64,000 nucleotides of DNA from Gracilaria domingensis (taxonomy: Eukaryota > Rhodophyta > Florideophyceae > Gracilariales > Gracilariaceae). Positions 36,498 to 48,062 of the stretch are shown here, in pieces. The stretch is from assembly GCA_022539475.1 (NCBI GenBank), contig VCMS01000057.1, positions 62,001 through 126,000 on the forward strand, written 5' to 3'. The position numbers and the translations under genes were made by a program. How positions within the stretch are numbered: position 1 is the first letter of the stretch; every line of letters begins with the position of its first letter. The notes beneath the pieces were generated by a model. That model was not told where the DNA came from, did not search any database, and was given only the letters and a program-made list of their open reading frames with translations.

Positions 36498-38507
36498 TCA
36501 GTTTTTCTGAGCGTCGCCGCCAATCTGCGGAGGTTGCGATTCCGCAGGGGCGGCTACAGTTCCACCATTCGATGGCACCGTTTCCTGGTTTCCAGGCTGA
36601 GTCTCCGCCTTCGCACGAAGGTACGATTTGTCGGGAACACGTTCCCGCTCGGCGGGCGTCAACGACTCATACTGAGGCACTATCTTCGCCATATCCCGTA
36701 TGGGCATTAAGCAATTCGGAGCGATGTGCTCTGGCCTGTAACAGGTATGACAAATAAGGTGACGAAGAAGATCCGCGTTGGGCGGCCGGCGCTCCTGTCG
36801 AGGAGGATACGGGTCCCTCCATCCGGGGCGTTGGCTTCGATATCCGCCAGAGTGCGGCACGGGCAATGCCGGGACTTGACGTCCGGCGTACAGAGCGGGG
36901 TCTCCGTCCACTGTAGACTGCTCCGTCGTCGACGGCAATTCCGAACTCGGCATTGAACCATCGTCCTGTAACAGGTGCAGGTTATCATAACCCCCTTGAA
37001 CAGAACCTCGCGAGTGAGGCAGTGAGGAGTCTCGGCCTTCTACATGAAGGAGTCGGCGCGTGCGCGCCTTGATACCAGTGCGTGCTCGAGCTGCATCTCC
37101 CTCCGCTTGGGCAAATTGAACGAGTTCCAGATAGGTAATCCGGCGTTTGTTCTCCCGATAATGGGCTACCAACGTCCGAATTGATCGGTCCAGTCCATCA
37201 ACAAACATCGTACACCGCTCGGCTGCGGAGAACACGTTGCCACATCTGTGGAAAGCCTTATTGAGGCGGGTCGAATAAACGGTTTCCGACTCTTCGGCTT
37301 CTTGCTTCGTGTCTCGTAGCGCGAGTATGGCACCTTGTATCGCATTGCCTGTCGCGTAAGAACGCAGGAGATATTGTACCGCTTCCGGCCAGCACGTAAC
37401 TCCTCCTTCGGAGGCGCGAGACGACCCACGAACCGAATTGAATTGATCTTCGGCTACACCCGTCAAAAAGTACGGCAGCGCGATGTAGGCCTGTGCCTCG
37501 CTCATCCGAAGTACATCGGCTTCCGCTACGAAGCGGCTAAGAAAATCCAAGACAAGAATTGGATCTTCCCCAGAGAACTTGTGGGGCTTTAGCGTGAGCT
37601 CCATTTGTCGGAGATGATTTCGCACTTTGCCAGTCCCACGTGGGGTCCTCTGTGGCGTCGTGTCATCAAGCCGATAATATCGGTAAGATAGTAGCTTCCG
37701 ATACAGTAAGTTTGTCGGCTTCAACTCCTTCAATCCGAGGTGTCTCCGTCCTTTCGTACGGCCTCGTGCACCACCAGAAGTGGCTTCAGTAGCCCGCGAA
37801 CGGGATGCACGATAGCGAGAGCGCTCTTCCGCGCTGTCCGAAGAGTCGGTAGACGACCCCTTTTTGGGGCCCTCCTCATCAGAAGAGGATGAAGAAGACG
37901 AGTCAGACTCAACCTTGACCTTCTTCTTTGCCGGACGATCCCGGGAACGGCGCGAGTGCTGAGAACCCTCAGAAACCGGGGCTCCCGGCGCAACAGCATC
38001 AGATACGATGATTTGCTCGACCGTGTCCAGACGGGTAGCCAGGCGGTCCAGGCGTGCGGCAGCCTGCTCGTGCAGACCAGCCGACACCTGTCGGTGTTCC
38101 ATAATCTGGTTGACATCAGACCGTAAAACACGGACGTCGCTCGAAACATCCCGGACACCGGCTTCATCGAGCCGTTGCCGGAGTTTCGTAATATCCCGGA
38201 TGAGGCCCACTTGGGAGTTCTGCAGGATGCGAACCTGAGCCTCTAATTCACGGAGGGTATACTCGTCGGACCGCGACGACATAACGTCAACCGCTGCGGC
38301 GGCATCAGCCGCAGGTGCGGTTTCAGTTGGCCCACGAGTGGGTGGGGTCCCGTTATCAGAACGGCGGCCCCGGGAAGCCGGTTTCGGGTCGCCATTGCCT
38401 GGGACCTCCAGTGCGTCCTTCGGCAACGGAGGCAAACTTGCCGGCAAGCCGGACGAACCGGGCACAGAAGCGGCACGTGGCGCGCCACTCCTGCGACGGG
38501 ACGACAT
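36498..38507 (-). CDS. Gag capsid/nucleocapsid protein
   Basis: A 669-codon frame starting with ATG (SSRRRSGAPRA). It forms the virus-like particle and packages RNA. The N-terminal 250 residues are charged with a predicted coiled coil (LRELEAQVRILQNSQVG; LDTVEQII), then a Ser/Asp/Glu-rich stretch. The capsid-like core lies at about 290-480 (KFSGEDPILVLDFLSRF; AYIALPYFLTGVAEDQF; YSTRLNKAFHRC), fitting the retrotransposon Gag family. One CCHC zinc knuckle, CHTCYRPEHIAPNC, lies at 586-599. The frame ends with TGA directly after GAAAAAC, where -1 slippage would give pol. Confidence 0.92.
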   Translation of the reverse strand: MSSRRRSGAPRAASVPGSSGLPASLPPLPKDALEVPGNGDPKPASRGRRSDNGTPPTRGPTETAPAADAAAAVDVMSSRSDEYTLRELEAQVRILQNSQVGLIRDITKLRQRLDEAGVRDVSSDVRVLRSDVNQIMEHRQVSAGLHEQAAARLDRLATRLDTVEQIIVSDAVAPGAPVSEGSQHSRRSRDRPAKKKVKVESDSSSSSSSDEEGPKKGSSTDSSDSAEERSRYRASRSRATEATSGGARGRTKGRRHLGLKELKPTNLLYRKLLSYRYYRLDDTTPQRTPRGTGKVRNHLRQMELTLKPHKFSGEDPILVLDFLSRFVAEADVLRMSEAQAYIALPYFLTGVAEDQFNSVRGSSRASEGGVTCWPEAVQYLLRSYATGNAIQGAILALRDTKQEAEESETVYSTRLNKAFHRCGNVFSAAERCTMFVDGLDRSIRTLVAHYRENKRRITYLELVQFAQAEGDAARARTGIKARTRRLLHVEGRDSSLPHSRGSVQGGYDNLHLLQDDGSMPSSELPSTTEQSTVDGDPALYAGRQVPALPVPHSGGYRSQRPGWRDPYPPRQERRPPNADLLRHLICHTCYRPEHIAPNCLMPIRDMAKIVPQYESLTPAERERVPDKSYLRAKAETQPGNQETVPSNGGTVAAPAESQPPQIGGDAQKN
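36501..36507 (-). promoter_or_regulatory. Probable -1 frameshift site between gag and pol
   Basis: In element sense GAAAAAC is immediately followed by the gag stop TGA. Gag reads CAG AAA AAC TGA; the pol phase is -1 and is open from CTG AGC AAG onward to the pol ORF. The heptamer is close to the known A AAA AAC slippery sequence. A downstream stem or pseudoknot was not resolved by eye. Confidence 0.55.
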
Positions 38508-38651
38508 CGTTCACCGACACAGTCGGCCAATGGGCAACCAAAACAACTTCCGAAAACGGACAATGAGAGAACCGTAAGAACGGATATTCCCAGCTATCTG
38601 GGCTCCAAACAAACGAACCAACTCCAACGAACGTTGGCCAATTAAGCCGAT

Positions 38652-38669
38652 TCTAAGGTCGGGAGACCA
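38652..38669 (-). other. Primer-binding site
   Basis: In element sense TGGTCTCCCGACCTTAGA starts 3 nt after the end of the 5' LTR. It would pair with a tRNA ending in ...GGTCGGGAGACCA. I cannot name the tRNA with confidence. Confidence 0.65.
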
Positions 38670-38672
38670 GTT

Positions 38673-39530
38673 TGTGGTGCAAAACCCTCGACGGGAAAAC
38701 AACAAGCCGCGTCGCGGACGAGCACCTCAGGGTGTTCAGGCCCTGCTCCCTGTGAAGGGCAGTCGAGCGGCAGAACCCTCCGATAGGGCCAACACGAGCC
38801 GGGTGTAAATCCGGGTGGCCCCGATCTGGGCGTGCAGTCGGAGGTAGAAGGGGTAGAATCGGCGTAGGTATCCGGATGGTTCCGGCGAGCCACAGCGAGT
38901 GGGGGTATCCAGCCCAACGGTATGGGACGACAAAAGATCAACAAGCGAGCCGCACTGCGGAGCACTGACTCGCGATAAGCGGGAAAACTCCCGAGACAAA
39001 ATAAAACAAACCTACAATGTAGGGCAGAGTAGCGAAAGCCGTAAGACGGAAATGACAACAATAAAATAGATAAGAAAAGTGCCGTGACGACGGATTAGTA
39101 CTCCTCAGGGACGGAGGTTGGTTGATCAGCCCGGAATTGCGGCGGTATTCCCCAGGATGGGGCTGGTGACCGTGCGCAAGCGGCAAGAAGATCAGAGCCA
39201 AAGGCCTCGTTGAGGTTTACTTCCCGTACAGTGGCGGCAAGTGCCGCCACTTATATACGGCACTTGAAAATATCAATTAAAATATCTAACTATCCGGCGC
39301 TGCCGGCCAATACACTACAGGTGTGCCCCCGTGGCATGCTTGCCACGGGGCCCGCGCGATCGGGCCAACTTGGCACACGTGTGCAGAAATACTACCCTTC
39401 CTAGGCATACCCCAAAATAGGGGCACTACCCCAGTAGCCTCTCATAACCTGAGGTGTCGCAGCCGGTAACGGATCAACAAACTATGAAAAGCACCTCGGT
39501 GCATCCCCACAAAGGGCGTTTTGCTCTACA
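38673..39530 (-). repeat. 5' LTR
   Basis: 858 bp, same length as 27755-28612 and with no difference in the parts I compared. As the promoter copy, its TATA-like CCGTATATAAGTG (element sense) is near 39248-39260, leaving an R-U5 part of roughly 550 bp. Confidence 0.95.
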
Positions 39531-39535
39531 ATTAA
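39531..39535. repeat. Target site duplication ATTAA (right)
   Basis: Same five bases as 27750-27754, directly after the CA end of the right LTR. Confidence 0.9.
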
Positions 39536-39749
39536 TGGCAATATGTAGAATGCCGACGCTACTGTGGAGCGGTGCGTCGCTCTTCCCATGAGACTGAAAA
39601 TAGTTCCTTGTGCGAGACAGTGACGATGAGCAATACGTTGCGCGAAGGTCGAACGTGAGACGGTTGCTACAGTGTCGTCACTTTCTGCTCGTGATTTCTG
39701 TTGTTATTGGTGCTTAGGTACCTGACGATCAGTTCACCGGGGCGGCATC

Positions 39750-40400
39750 TTATTATATGCAGAGTGTCACCGCATTGATGCTGCCGCGCTCGTGGCGGCA
39801 GAGTATTCGCAGCAGTGTTCAAACTGGAATGCTGCTGGCAGTCTATCGACCTCGCTCATTCAGCACCGAGTTCCGGCCATAACGGGCGTCGATACCACGG
39901 AGCTTACCAACATCATTCGTGGCTCCGGTACGCTGCTGCCCGGGCTGGTTTTCATTCCGTCTTCGACGTCGTCGCCGCGTTTTTGTGACCCTCATGCACC
40001 TAACCTTGTCGCCGACGTGTCTGCGTGGAGGGTGCGTTCCATTGCGGTTGCTGGCGCCTCGGATGCGCCTCCCTATCTCGTTCTTGACTGCAGAATCAAG
40101 AGCAATCAGCTGCATGCCCTTCGGAAGCTTGCGCGTTTTCTGCTTGTTCTGCCGTTAAATACTTCACTCTTGCAGTATACCGCCTGCTATGATGTCTTCT
40201 TTACGGCCAACAGACCTGGTGACCCAACGAGGCTGTCAACCACCGTTCGAAATATTCGACAGTGTATCCGGGACCATCTGAACCGCCCAGCTTCGAAATT
40301 TGTCTCGGTCACCAGCTTTTGGCTCGTGCATCTGGTTCTGGTAACTCTACGTACAAGCTCAAGTGTGGCAAGTAGGGGTATAATCATCCGTCTATAGAAC
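39750..40400 (+). pseudogene. Carbamoyl-phosphate synthase small subunit pseudogene
   Basis: The frame at 39765-40350 matches the glutamine-amidotransferase subunit that feeds ammonia for pyrimidine/arginine synthesis. Visible motifs are QHRVPAITGVDTTEL, GSGTLLPGLVF, APNLVADVS, YLVLDCRIKSNQLHAL and the altered NRPGDP (normally GPGDP). The class I amidotransferase Cys region is decayed and out of phase near 40315; YKLKCGK then GYNHPSIE (about 40345-40400) appears in a third phase with a stop. The 5' end is missing towards the retrotransposon, and the synthase large subunit is not present. No introns are seen in the traced part. Confidence 0.8.
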
Positions 40401-40549
40401 TTTCTACTAGTCGTTTTCATATCACCTCCCAGAACCATAGCTGTGCCGTGGATGACGGTGGATGACAGACATGGACGACATATTAACAAAACGCGTTAAT
40501 GCGCGATGTTCAGGTAACGTACAAAACGGAGGAAAAACAAAACAGAACA

Positions 40550-40951
40550 CTATAGACGTGTTACGTCGCTCCCCTCTTCGGCGGTTTGCACCACTTCCGC
40601 ACGCCTTAAATTCGCTGCCTCGTTCGACACAGTGCCGCCTTGATCGCCACCGCTATGTGCTTCTGACTCCTCCGCGGCCGGAAGAGACTTCACTGATTCC
40701 AACTCACGCTTCAACTTCTCCTTTTCTCGGCGCGCCTCTGCGTGGCTTCGCTCCGCCGCTTCCAGAAACAGCCTCTCTCCCATAGTACACAGGTCCGAAC
40801 GAGGCACCGAAAGTTCAGCCTGCTCATCGCCACTGTTTTCCTCAAAACGCTCTTCTACCCTGAGGCTGATATCACCATATTCATCAACGCCAACATTCAC
40901 AGCGATTCGCAGATCTACTGGCCGCACCTTTTTCCAAAACATCACTTCCAA
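40550..40951 (-). CDS. Unknown small coiled-coil ORF (uncertain)
   Basis: About 133 codons. A short beta-type start (VMFWKKVRPVDLRIAVNVGV) is followed by an acidic then helical coiled-coil part (AERSHAEARREKEKLKRELE). The first M in phase is four codons in. No family is recognised. A + strand frame (40742-41272) overlaps it; I favour the minus strand because of its charge pattern and heptads. It could be one exon or a remnant. Confidence 0.35.
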   Translation of the reverse strand: MEVMFWKKVRPVDLRIAVNVGVDEYGDISLRVEERFEENSGDEQAELSVPRSDLCTMGERLFLEAAERSHAEARREKEKLKRELESVKSLPAAEESEAHSGGDQGGTVSNEAANLRRAEVVQTAEEGSDVTRL

Positions 40952-41779
40952 ATCGCCCAGGAAATGCCGTTAATTTCTGGGACCATTTCATCCGCTCGTC
41001 TGATCTGCCATCAAGATCTTGCTGCTAATGCTATGTCACGAAGGACCCCAACGCCAGTGCCCAATCTAGCTCTACAACAGATTATCGGCCCCACAGTCCC
41101 AATAGAATCCAACACTTTCTTCGCCTTGCGCTCAAGCCCTTCTTCTTCTCTACGCGTCGTGGGTCCGTTTCATAGCTACCAAGTCCAAACTGAGCAAGCG
41201 CACTATGTCATTCTCCTTGCGAGCAACTACCCGTCAAACTCCTGCGATGCTGATATTCTTGGTGGCTTCTAGAAATGTCCACTATATAGAAGCTGGCAGA
41301 GAATATTTATGTAATCTTATCGGCTTACCTGCTTGCCTTCCTGCCGTGGACTGTGCTTGATGCTTCCGACTTTAACGGCCGAAAATGAAAGTCCATTGCG
41401 GAAACGCGCAGGGATGGCAGGATTCATCTCATTGTCGTCATGCTGCCCATCACCTACATCTTTCTACATCACCGTGCAGCCTGCTAGCAGAGAATTCAAG
41501 GAAATGTTCGCTTCGTTTGTTGCGCTTATATTCTCCGTCACAAATCTGCTACGAACCGCTTGGGGTTTGCTTCAAATCAATGAGATTCATCGCTGGGTAC
41601 TTCAAAGCATTCAAAATCTGCAGCACATGGGAGTATAGTACAGGCCCCACGAAGGGGCGGAAATTCACAATGACATCCTCATCAACTCGCCGACAAAATT
41701 CTGATAAACGAAACACTTGTGGACAATCAGATCACCAACGGTGATACAAAAACCTACCGCAAGTATGGATCTCTGTCAT

Positions 41780-42661
41780 TGCGCATGTCGAAGAGCTCCC
41801 GAAGCTTTCTGTTGCAGAGGGCGTTGTTCTTGTTCTGCTTAGGCGCCTTCGCGGTCAACTTGCCAACAGACTACTTATCTTACCTTCGAACTGGAGTCCG
41901 AGTTCGGGAACTGCAGCAAGTTCCTCACAGTCCTATTGAAGTGTGGCTTCGTTGGTCTTCTGCCTTAATTGCTCAAGGGTTTGGCCATTGGGTTCAAGAT
42001 TTTAAAGCCGCCACCCAACCTGATGCTAAGGTGCCGTCTGAACAAACCGAATTACATCTACATTTCATGCAAAGACGAGAGTATTTTGTTGGAGAGCTTC
42101 TCTCCAGCGCAGCGCTGCATGTATGCACAGAATGTGAGGCACGGTAGCAACCTCTTTCTTTGTTCGATGCAAGTTTTATGCCATTCAAAAGAGGTAGCAG
42201 TTTCAGATTGCGTGAGAAATATTCCTCTTACTAAGGAATCAAAGTCATTCAGTATGTCACATATTCTGAGACCGAATTCATTTTTGACTGCACTTCGCTT
42301 GGAAGCGGATGCAGAAAGACGTGTTTCACCTTATACGCTGATCCCAGTTCTGAGTTTTAGAAAGCAGGTTCAGGTGAAAGAATGTTTGCTGTCCGGTTTA
42401 GGCTTCAATGGAGCAATATGGGATTGCAAAAAACAATGTTTTGTCTCAAACGGAAGCTCCTCTGGGAGTTTCGGAACGGCTGCACTGCAATGGAGACCTG
42501 CAGATAGTTTTGGGGAAAAGGAGCACATAATCGATGTGCCTCTTTACGGAACTTCACCGCAGAATATAATAATCGCAACCATGAGGATTATTATGGATAA
42601 CAGGGACTTGCATCGCTCATGGCGACTCTGTGGGGTTTCATTTTCTGTAGTAGAGGTGTGA
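41780..42661 (+). pseudogene. Dynein heavy chain C-terminal domain fragment
   Basis: 42230-42661 encodes the very C-terminus of a dynein heavy chain, the microtubule motor. Motifs are HILRPNSFLTALRLEAD, VQVKECLLSGLGFNGAIWD, LQWRPAD, VPLYGTSPQN and SWRLCGVSFSVVEV at the stop. Upstream in another phase (41790-41990), VPHSPIEVWLRWSSALI and GFGHWVQDF resemble the preceding helical segment, so a frameshift lies near 41990. The motor AAA domains are absent. This is a 3' fragment only. No introns are seen within it. Confidence 0.7.
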
Positions 42662-43520
42662 AGTGGGTCTCTGATCTCGGATTTGGCATGCCAGTGAATC
42701 TACGCTACCTGTAGATGTATATATCTTCGACGAAGTGCTTCAAAGGAGTATTGGATGGTTCTTCCAATCTTCAGGTCTTGAAGAAGAGCTTTAGGGGGCC
42801 CTTCAATGTTGTTTGCGCAGTCAAACGACAGGCTTGTATATGTACCGCAGGAATGACTCATGTGCATCCGATCAAACGCCAAAAGCGCGTTGCGCAAGAA
42901 CCGTTCGGAAGCAGACTAAGGACCACGGATGCAAACCTATGCAACACACGGCCGAAGCCTGTAAATCTATTTCGTTAGTACCACAAGACGTAGCACAACG
43001 AGCAAGAATCGCACGAGGTGTGTGCATAGGAATGGCGTCTTTCTCCCAGATTGTCTGGGCGCGAATTGTAGTGCAGTGAGAGGCACCGCTCTGACGGGTG
43101 CATAGTATTAGTTTATTTAGTTAGTGTGCACAGGGTGCACCTCGGGGTCCCACACGTGTAGGGTTGTGACAGTTGTCGTGTCGCCCTTCCGGACCCCCTT
43201 CATAGGTAGATAGTTTATTATTTTCGACACGTTGCTTGTGCCCGTGGGAGGTGCACTTAAGCATCTCCCACCGGGCAGAGCTCACCGTGGTAAACCTCAA
43301 GCACCCCCTAGCCGATTCTTCCATCGTCTAGTTTCCCACAAGGGTCATCCTACCGTCACTACCGGTGCTGCGCGCCTTTCTTGCGCCTCGTTGTTAGCGT
43401 CCGTTGAGTGCTCCTTCGTCCCCGCTTGATGAGTGCTGCGCAATTTGTTCCTTTATCAGGGCATAGTACGTTGTCACGGCCTGTGGCGGTACTACACGAA
43501 TATTGACCGTGAGCTCCGAA
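42662..43520. other. No gene recognised
   Basis: Short frames only. The stretch at about 43124-43140 has the dyad GTGCACAGGGTGCAC, and 43080-43500 is GC-richer than its surroundings. I considered a solo LTR here and found no target duplication. Nothing else is supported. Confidence 0.4.
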
Positions 43521-43826
43521 TTACATTGCCCCAAGAGAACTAAGAGCTCTCTCGATCATGAACTTGGCCTCTCGATAGGCTTCAGCCATTGCGTGATCTG
43601 TGGGATCACACTTGTATAAACTTTGAATCGCATACAATGGTTCCAAAGCTGGTTTCAGTTGTTTCTTCTGATGGAGAGTAATCTGCTTTTCCATGAATGC
43701 GGTTATGTTTGAGGTATCCTTTTCAACAAGGGAGAGAACTGCCGCTCCACTCATTGATGAAAACTTAGCATCAATGAGTGGGATTAAATCCGACGCTTGA
43801 TGAGAGGACCTTCGAACCAGTCTCAC
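43521..43826 (-). CDS. Unknown 101-codon ORF, likely C-terminal remnant
   Basis: The frame is helical and soluble (SLVEKDTSNITAFMEKQ; AEAYREAKFMIERALSSLG). No domain is recognised. It looks like the C-terminal end of a longer protein whose 5' part is lost near 43860, just before duplication copy 2 begins at 43991. It could be the tail of a transposon-encoded protein; nothing shows this. Confidence 0.3.
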   Translation of the reverse strand: MRLVRRSSHQASDLIPLIDAKFSSMSGAAVLSLVEKDTSNITAFMEKQITLHQKKQLKPALEPLYAIQSLYKCDPTDHAMAEAYREAKFMIERALSSLGAM

Positions 43827-44146
43827 TTCGCTTCGTGCTGACCGCCCTCCTTAGATTTTAAATTTGTGAATGGCCCGCTTTTAGATACGCTCTCAAAACC
43901 TCAAGCTCACGCTTTTGTCAGGAAACGGCTTTATTCCTATTATACCGCGTGTGAGAACCGTTATGTAGAAACGCCCTCTTCTCCTTCCGTGACAGGACAC
44001 GGACGAGACCGGCAGTGCGCTGGGAGAAGCTGCCGAAAGCGGGGTTGCCCAGCGTAAGTCGCCATACAAAGGCTCGCCTCCGTTGTTGTATCGTCCAGAG
44101 CGAGCGTATTGTTGATATACACCTTTCACTGCAATAGCTGTTCAAC

Positions 44147-47100
44147 ATGAAGCCGACTCGTGCTCGAAAGCGTAAGCAAAGCGTGACTCCTCGCACTCGG
44201 CGGAGCACTCGATCATTGCAAGGTGAAATGCGGGTTTCTCTGTAGATGGATATTGAGAATGAAGGAAAGTTGATAGTCGGGGAAGCGTTGTTGCATGGAA
44301 TTGGAAGTGTTCTACGCCGCGAGTTGAACGGGAAGCAATTAGACCCAGGTCTTGTGGTGGTTCATAATATTCTCATCGGTCAAAGCGGTCAGACGTTCTA
44401 TCCTTACCGGGCGGAGGGCCTGGATCTCCCACAATACATCCACGATCTCCAGACGGCCGCTTCTTGAGATGACAAAATGATGGAACCAGTGGCAGCCAAC
44501 ATTCCGGCGTCCAAGCGAGGAACGGTGAGCGCTATGAGTGAGGTGATGACGCCGACAAGCCACACGGAGCCAATTCGAAGTTCATCAATACCGAGAGGTA
44601 GCGCGTCAGTAGCACCTCCTCGGGCCGGTCCGTCGTCTGTTACGAAGCGGACTATGGAGACGAGATCATCCCCATCTACGAAGCGGACAGGCCAAACAAA
44701 GTCTACCTCCGCTACGAAGCCCACTGCGTCGAGAAGGGCATCTCCTGCGATGAATCAGACCGTCGACACAAGGGGATCTTCTGCGTCGAAACAGACGGTT
44801 CAGCAGGGGACGGCTGTGCAAGAAGAGGAAGATGAGATCATAAAAGGTCCCCTTCCAGACGCGGATGCACCATCCACACAAGGAGCTGGTCCATCTGTAC
44901 CCCAAACTGCACCACAAACTACGGAGCAGCAGGACGATGACGTTGTTCTTCTGTCAGGAAGAATGGCACGTTAAAGTGTTTCTGGCGAGCGGTCTGGAAC
45001 ACGAGGGACACCTACTCGGAGCAAGACGTACACACGAATTCTTCAGAAGGTACCAAAGGTGAACCTCAATCACTACCGGATGGTTGTTGTCACTGTTGAC
45101 ATCACTCTCGTGGAACCTCCGCCCAATTTACCCCGTGGAGTAAGTAAACGCCACGTTGAAGCGCTGGTGAAGAGTATGGAGGAGCGGGGGATACTGCAGT
45201 CAATGGGTTCTCCAGTGGTGGCCTTACAAGATGCTACTACGGGACAGAGGGATACTGACAGGGATGCCTAACGTAGAAGTGCTTCATTGTAGATGTTTTG
45301 CATCCTCTGAAAGCTATACAATATTTGGCAGCGAATGGTGCACCGAAGCGGAAACGATTAGCCAAGTTTTGGCGTTGCAATCTGCTGATACGAAGAGATG
45401 AAAGGCTCATTGGGATGAAGGAATTGTTATGTGTTGCTTCGTACCTCAATGAGTCGACGAGTACTATGCGAAGTATGATGTTTGCAGACAAGATACACTC
45501 TATAGTTAGTGTGGTCACCATTCTAATTGAAGATATTGAAAGAAAGACGCCGGGAGACGTGGATCCTGCAGAAGTGACAGAAGTGTTGAAGGAGAGCCAA
45601 CTGATTGGGACTGTGCAAGAGCGTCAGTATCTGAGATATGCCAATTTCGCCCAGCAACTCATGTCTTGTGAAGGAATGCTGGCCAATTTCGAGGATATAT
45701 GTGGGAGTATGAGTGACATAGGTCTCACACATCTGTCCCATACTCCGCTATATGTTTTGGGTGCCGAGGAGTTTTCCTTCATTCTTGATTGTCTTCAGAT
45801 GTTTCTATTGAAGGGCAAGTCGACGGAGACAAAGCAATGGAAAAGCTTTGAGGAGATTTGAGATTTCTTTTACGATAGAACAGTGTCTCTGTTCCGCGCG
45901 GCTCGAGCAGTAAGGAATGAACTGAACGAGGAAGAGTCGATGAAAGTGTTCCTTATACGCGAAGTCAGTCTTTCCGCTCCATGGAATGAAGATGGCATTG
46001 AAGACCAAAACAACAACGCAGCTGTGTATCAGTTCCTTTTGGGAAAAGTTTTGAAGTTCAACACATTGCCGCCTGTTTGGAGCAGGACGAACTCAATTAG
46101 AACTGCCACGACTTCCGTTCAGAATCGATTACGGACGATGCTCAAGATAAATCCGCCCCCTGCACCAGTGAAGCAGTCTGTGACGAAGAAGAGGACTCCC
46201 TCTGCTGCTGGTGCAGCATCTGCCAGTGAAGAAGCGGAGCCGCGAAGAAATGCAGGAGATCGGGCGAAGGTGAGTAATAGGGAAATTGAGCACGGCCGAA
46301 ATCGAGGTGCCATAGAAGTTCTGGATAGCTCTGAAGATGAACAGAGGGCTCCGCCGAGGAAGAAACAGAGAAAGACTTTCACACAACAGATGAGATCCAC
46401 TCTGAACAGCATGACATCGGATGACCTGATGTCTCAACTAAATGAACATGTGCTGAGAGGAAGGTCGATGAAGGTTCAGTTCGTGGCATTGGAATAGGGG
46501 GGAATGCAGAGAACGCAGGCAGTTCTGCATTTGTGGATGACGAAGAACTTCTTGCTGTAACAGTTTCACGGGTTGTAACCGTCGAGAAAGATGCTGCGCC
46601 AGACTATCAGCAAGAGACAGGTGGGGGGTCATTTGATGACGAGTTACCTACAGATCTTCCGGAATCTGAGGAGCACGTGCTTCTTCGAGGAGACCTATAT
46701 GATGGCCCGCCGAACCCATCATGGTGCGGGTATGTGAGGCTGAAGCCGCAGGAATAGCAAGGGAAGAACGTAATTGAGCACAAGGACCACTAGCTCAGAG
46801 TCATTCACTTGCCGAAGGCACATAGGTCGGAGCTGTTAAGTGTCTCGGATCTCAGAGATGTACACCATCTTGTGTTTTGGCACGCTGCAAGGGCTCAACA
46901 TCGCCTACGGGCGGAGACATGCGGTATGCAGTATCCTCGTACTCGCCCGACAGGTATGGATGATGAAGAGGTGCTGTGGGTTGCTGCGAAGGAGCATGAC
47001 CAATTTCGGCAAATGTTCGTCGCCCGAATGCAAGTGGAGCTAAGGCAGAATGAATATTGCGTGCTTGATGGCTTTGCGACGGATAATGGTGTCTCTAAAT

Positions 47101-48062
47101 GGGAGGAGTTGGAAGAAGTTCGGGAGTTCGGAGATATGTCGGGGGAGTTGGTGGATTTCTTCGAGAATGAATATGGAGCGATGCCGGATATACGGAAAGG
47201 GGAGGAACAGAAGTCGTTTGTTCAAATCATCAACGATGATGAAGGATGGAAGGACGGGAGCGATGGACTATTTGAGGGGAGAGTGATGTCGACACGTTGG
47301 GGTACGGTGGAGAAGCCGGAGGATAATGAGGAGCTCAGGTGGGTCGTAAGATCGCGTGCTTTACTCGATGTTCGAATGGGTACAACTGCTGCGGCTTTGG
47401 GACTATGGGACAATGAAAGGGAAGCTGTGAAGATGTACAATCCGAAAACTGGTGGTCAATTTCTGGAGACCACGGGAAAGTGCAAGCGCCAGACGCTGCA
47501 CACCGACTTCAGTGGTCTGATTGCGTAGGAAACAATGAATACTGGTAACCCCGGATACTTTGTAATGGCCTCTGTGAAGGAGGGCTTTCCTCTCTGGGTG
47601 AGCGCTGGAAGCCATCGACTGGTGGGGATGAGCAACCAACAGTTGCGAGTGATGTCGGAGGTGTATCCAGCGAAGAAGATAATCATCCCACCGTACTCTG
47701 TATTCGTGGGCCGTGGTGATGTGACACATGCTGGAGCAAGTAGGAAGGACAAGGTGGATAGGCCCGAGTCTATGGATTTGCTGGTTAGATACCACATGTA
47801 CATGGTACCAGAGGGCTACGCACTACCTGATGCTGTTCATCGGGTGCGGGATTTCCGACCCACGTTTGTCAATGGAGACGAAGAGGAGGAGGCGGAGGAT
47901 GAACTGTTGTCCGATAAGGAGGGTGGGGCGGTTGACATGGACGAAGACCAAGTGGTCGTGGAGATTGGTGTGGAAGCGGACGCCGGTAGAACCGAAGTGT
48001 TCGAGAGTAGTAGTGATTACCATTTGCCAATAATGAGGCTGCGAGCGCCTCAAAGTGGATGA
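44147..48062 (+). pseudogene. ParB-dioxygenase gene, copy 2, decayed
   Basis: Collinear with 13719-17637. Disablements include an early TAG after EMRVSL, a TGA after LQTAAS, a TAA after SGRMAR, a stop after TDRDA, a TGA after SFEEI, a frameshift near 46495, stops after LKPQE and after IEHKDH, and the TAG shared with copy 1 before the last 175 codons. The ParB-like motif region is present but altered (the HGLYRL site reads DVLHPL). The HxD and distal His of the dioxygenase part are still readable. At 44760-44780 it lacks the extra A of copy 1, showing that the two 5' frames were once continuous. Confidence 0.85.

Larger units (their letters stand above)
27755..39530 (-). mobile_element. Complete Ty3/gypsy chromovirus retrotransposon (11.8 kb)
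   Basis: The element is oriented on the minus strand. It has 858-bp LTRs with TG...CA ends, an ATTAA target duplication, a primer-binding site, a polypurine tract, gag, pol with a C-terminal chromodomain, and an extra antisense ORF. The LTRs are equal in length, and I saw no difference in the stretches I compared, so insertion was recent. Gag and pol have no stops. Chromodomains in this lineage usually guide integration to particular chromatin. This looks potentially active. Confidence 0.95.

Noticed and set aside
43124-43497. Solo LTR (TGTGCACAGG...TACTACA)
   Set aside because: No 4-6-bp target duplication flanks it and no second copy is in the window.
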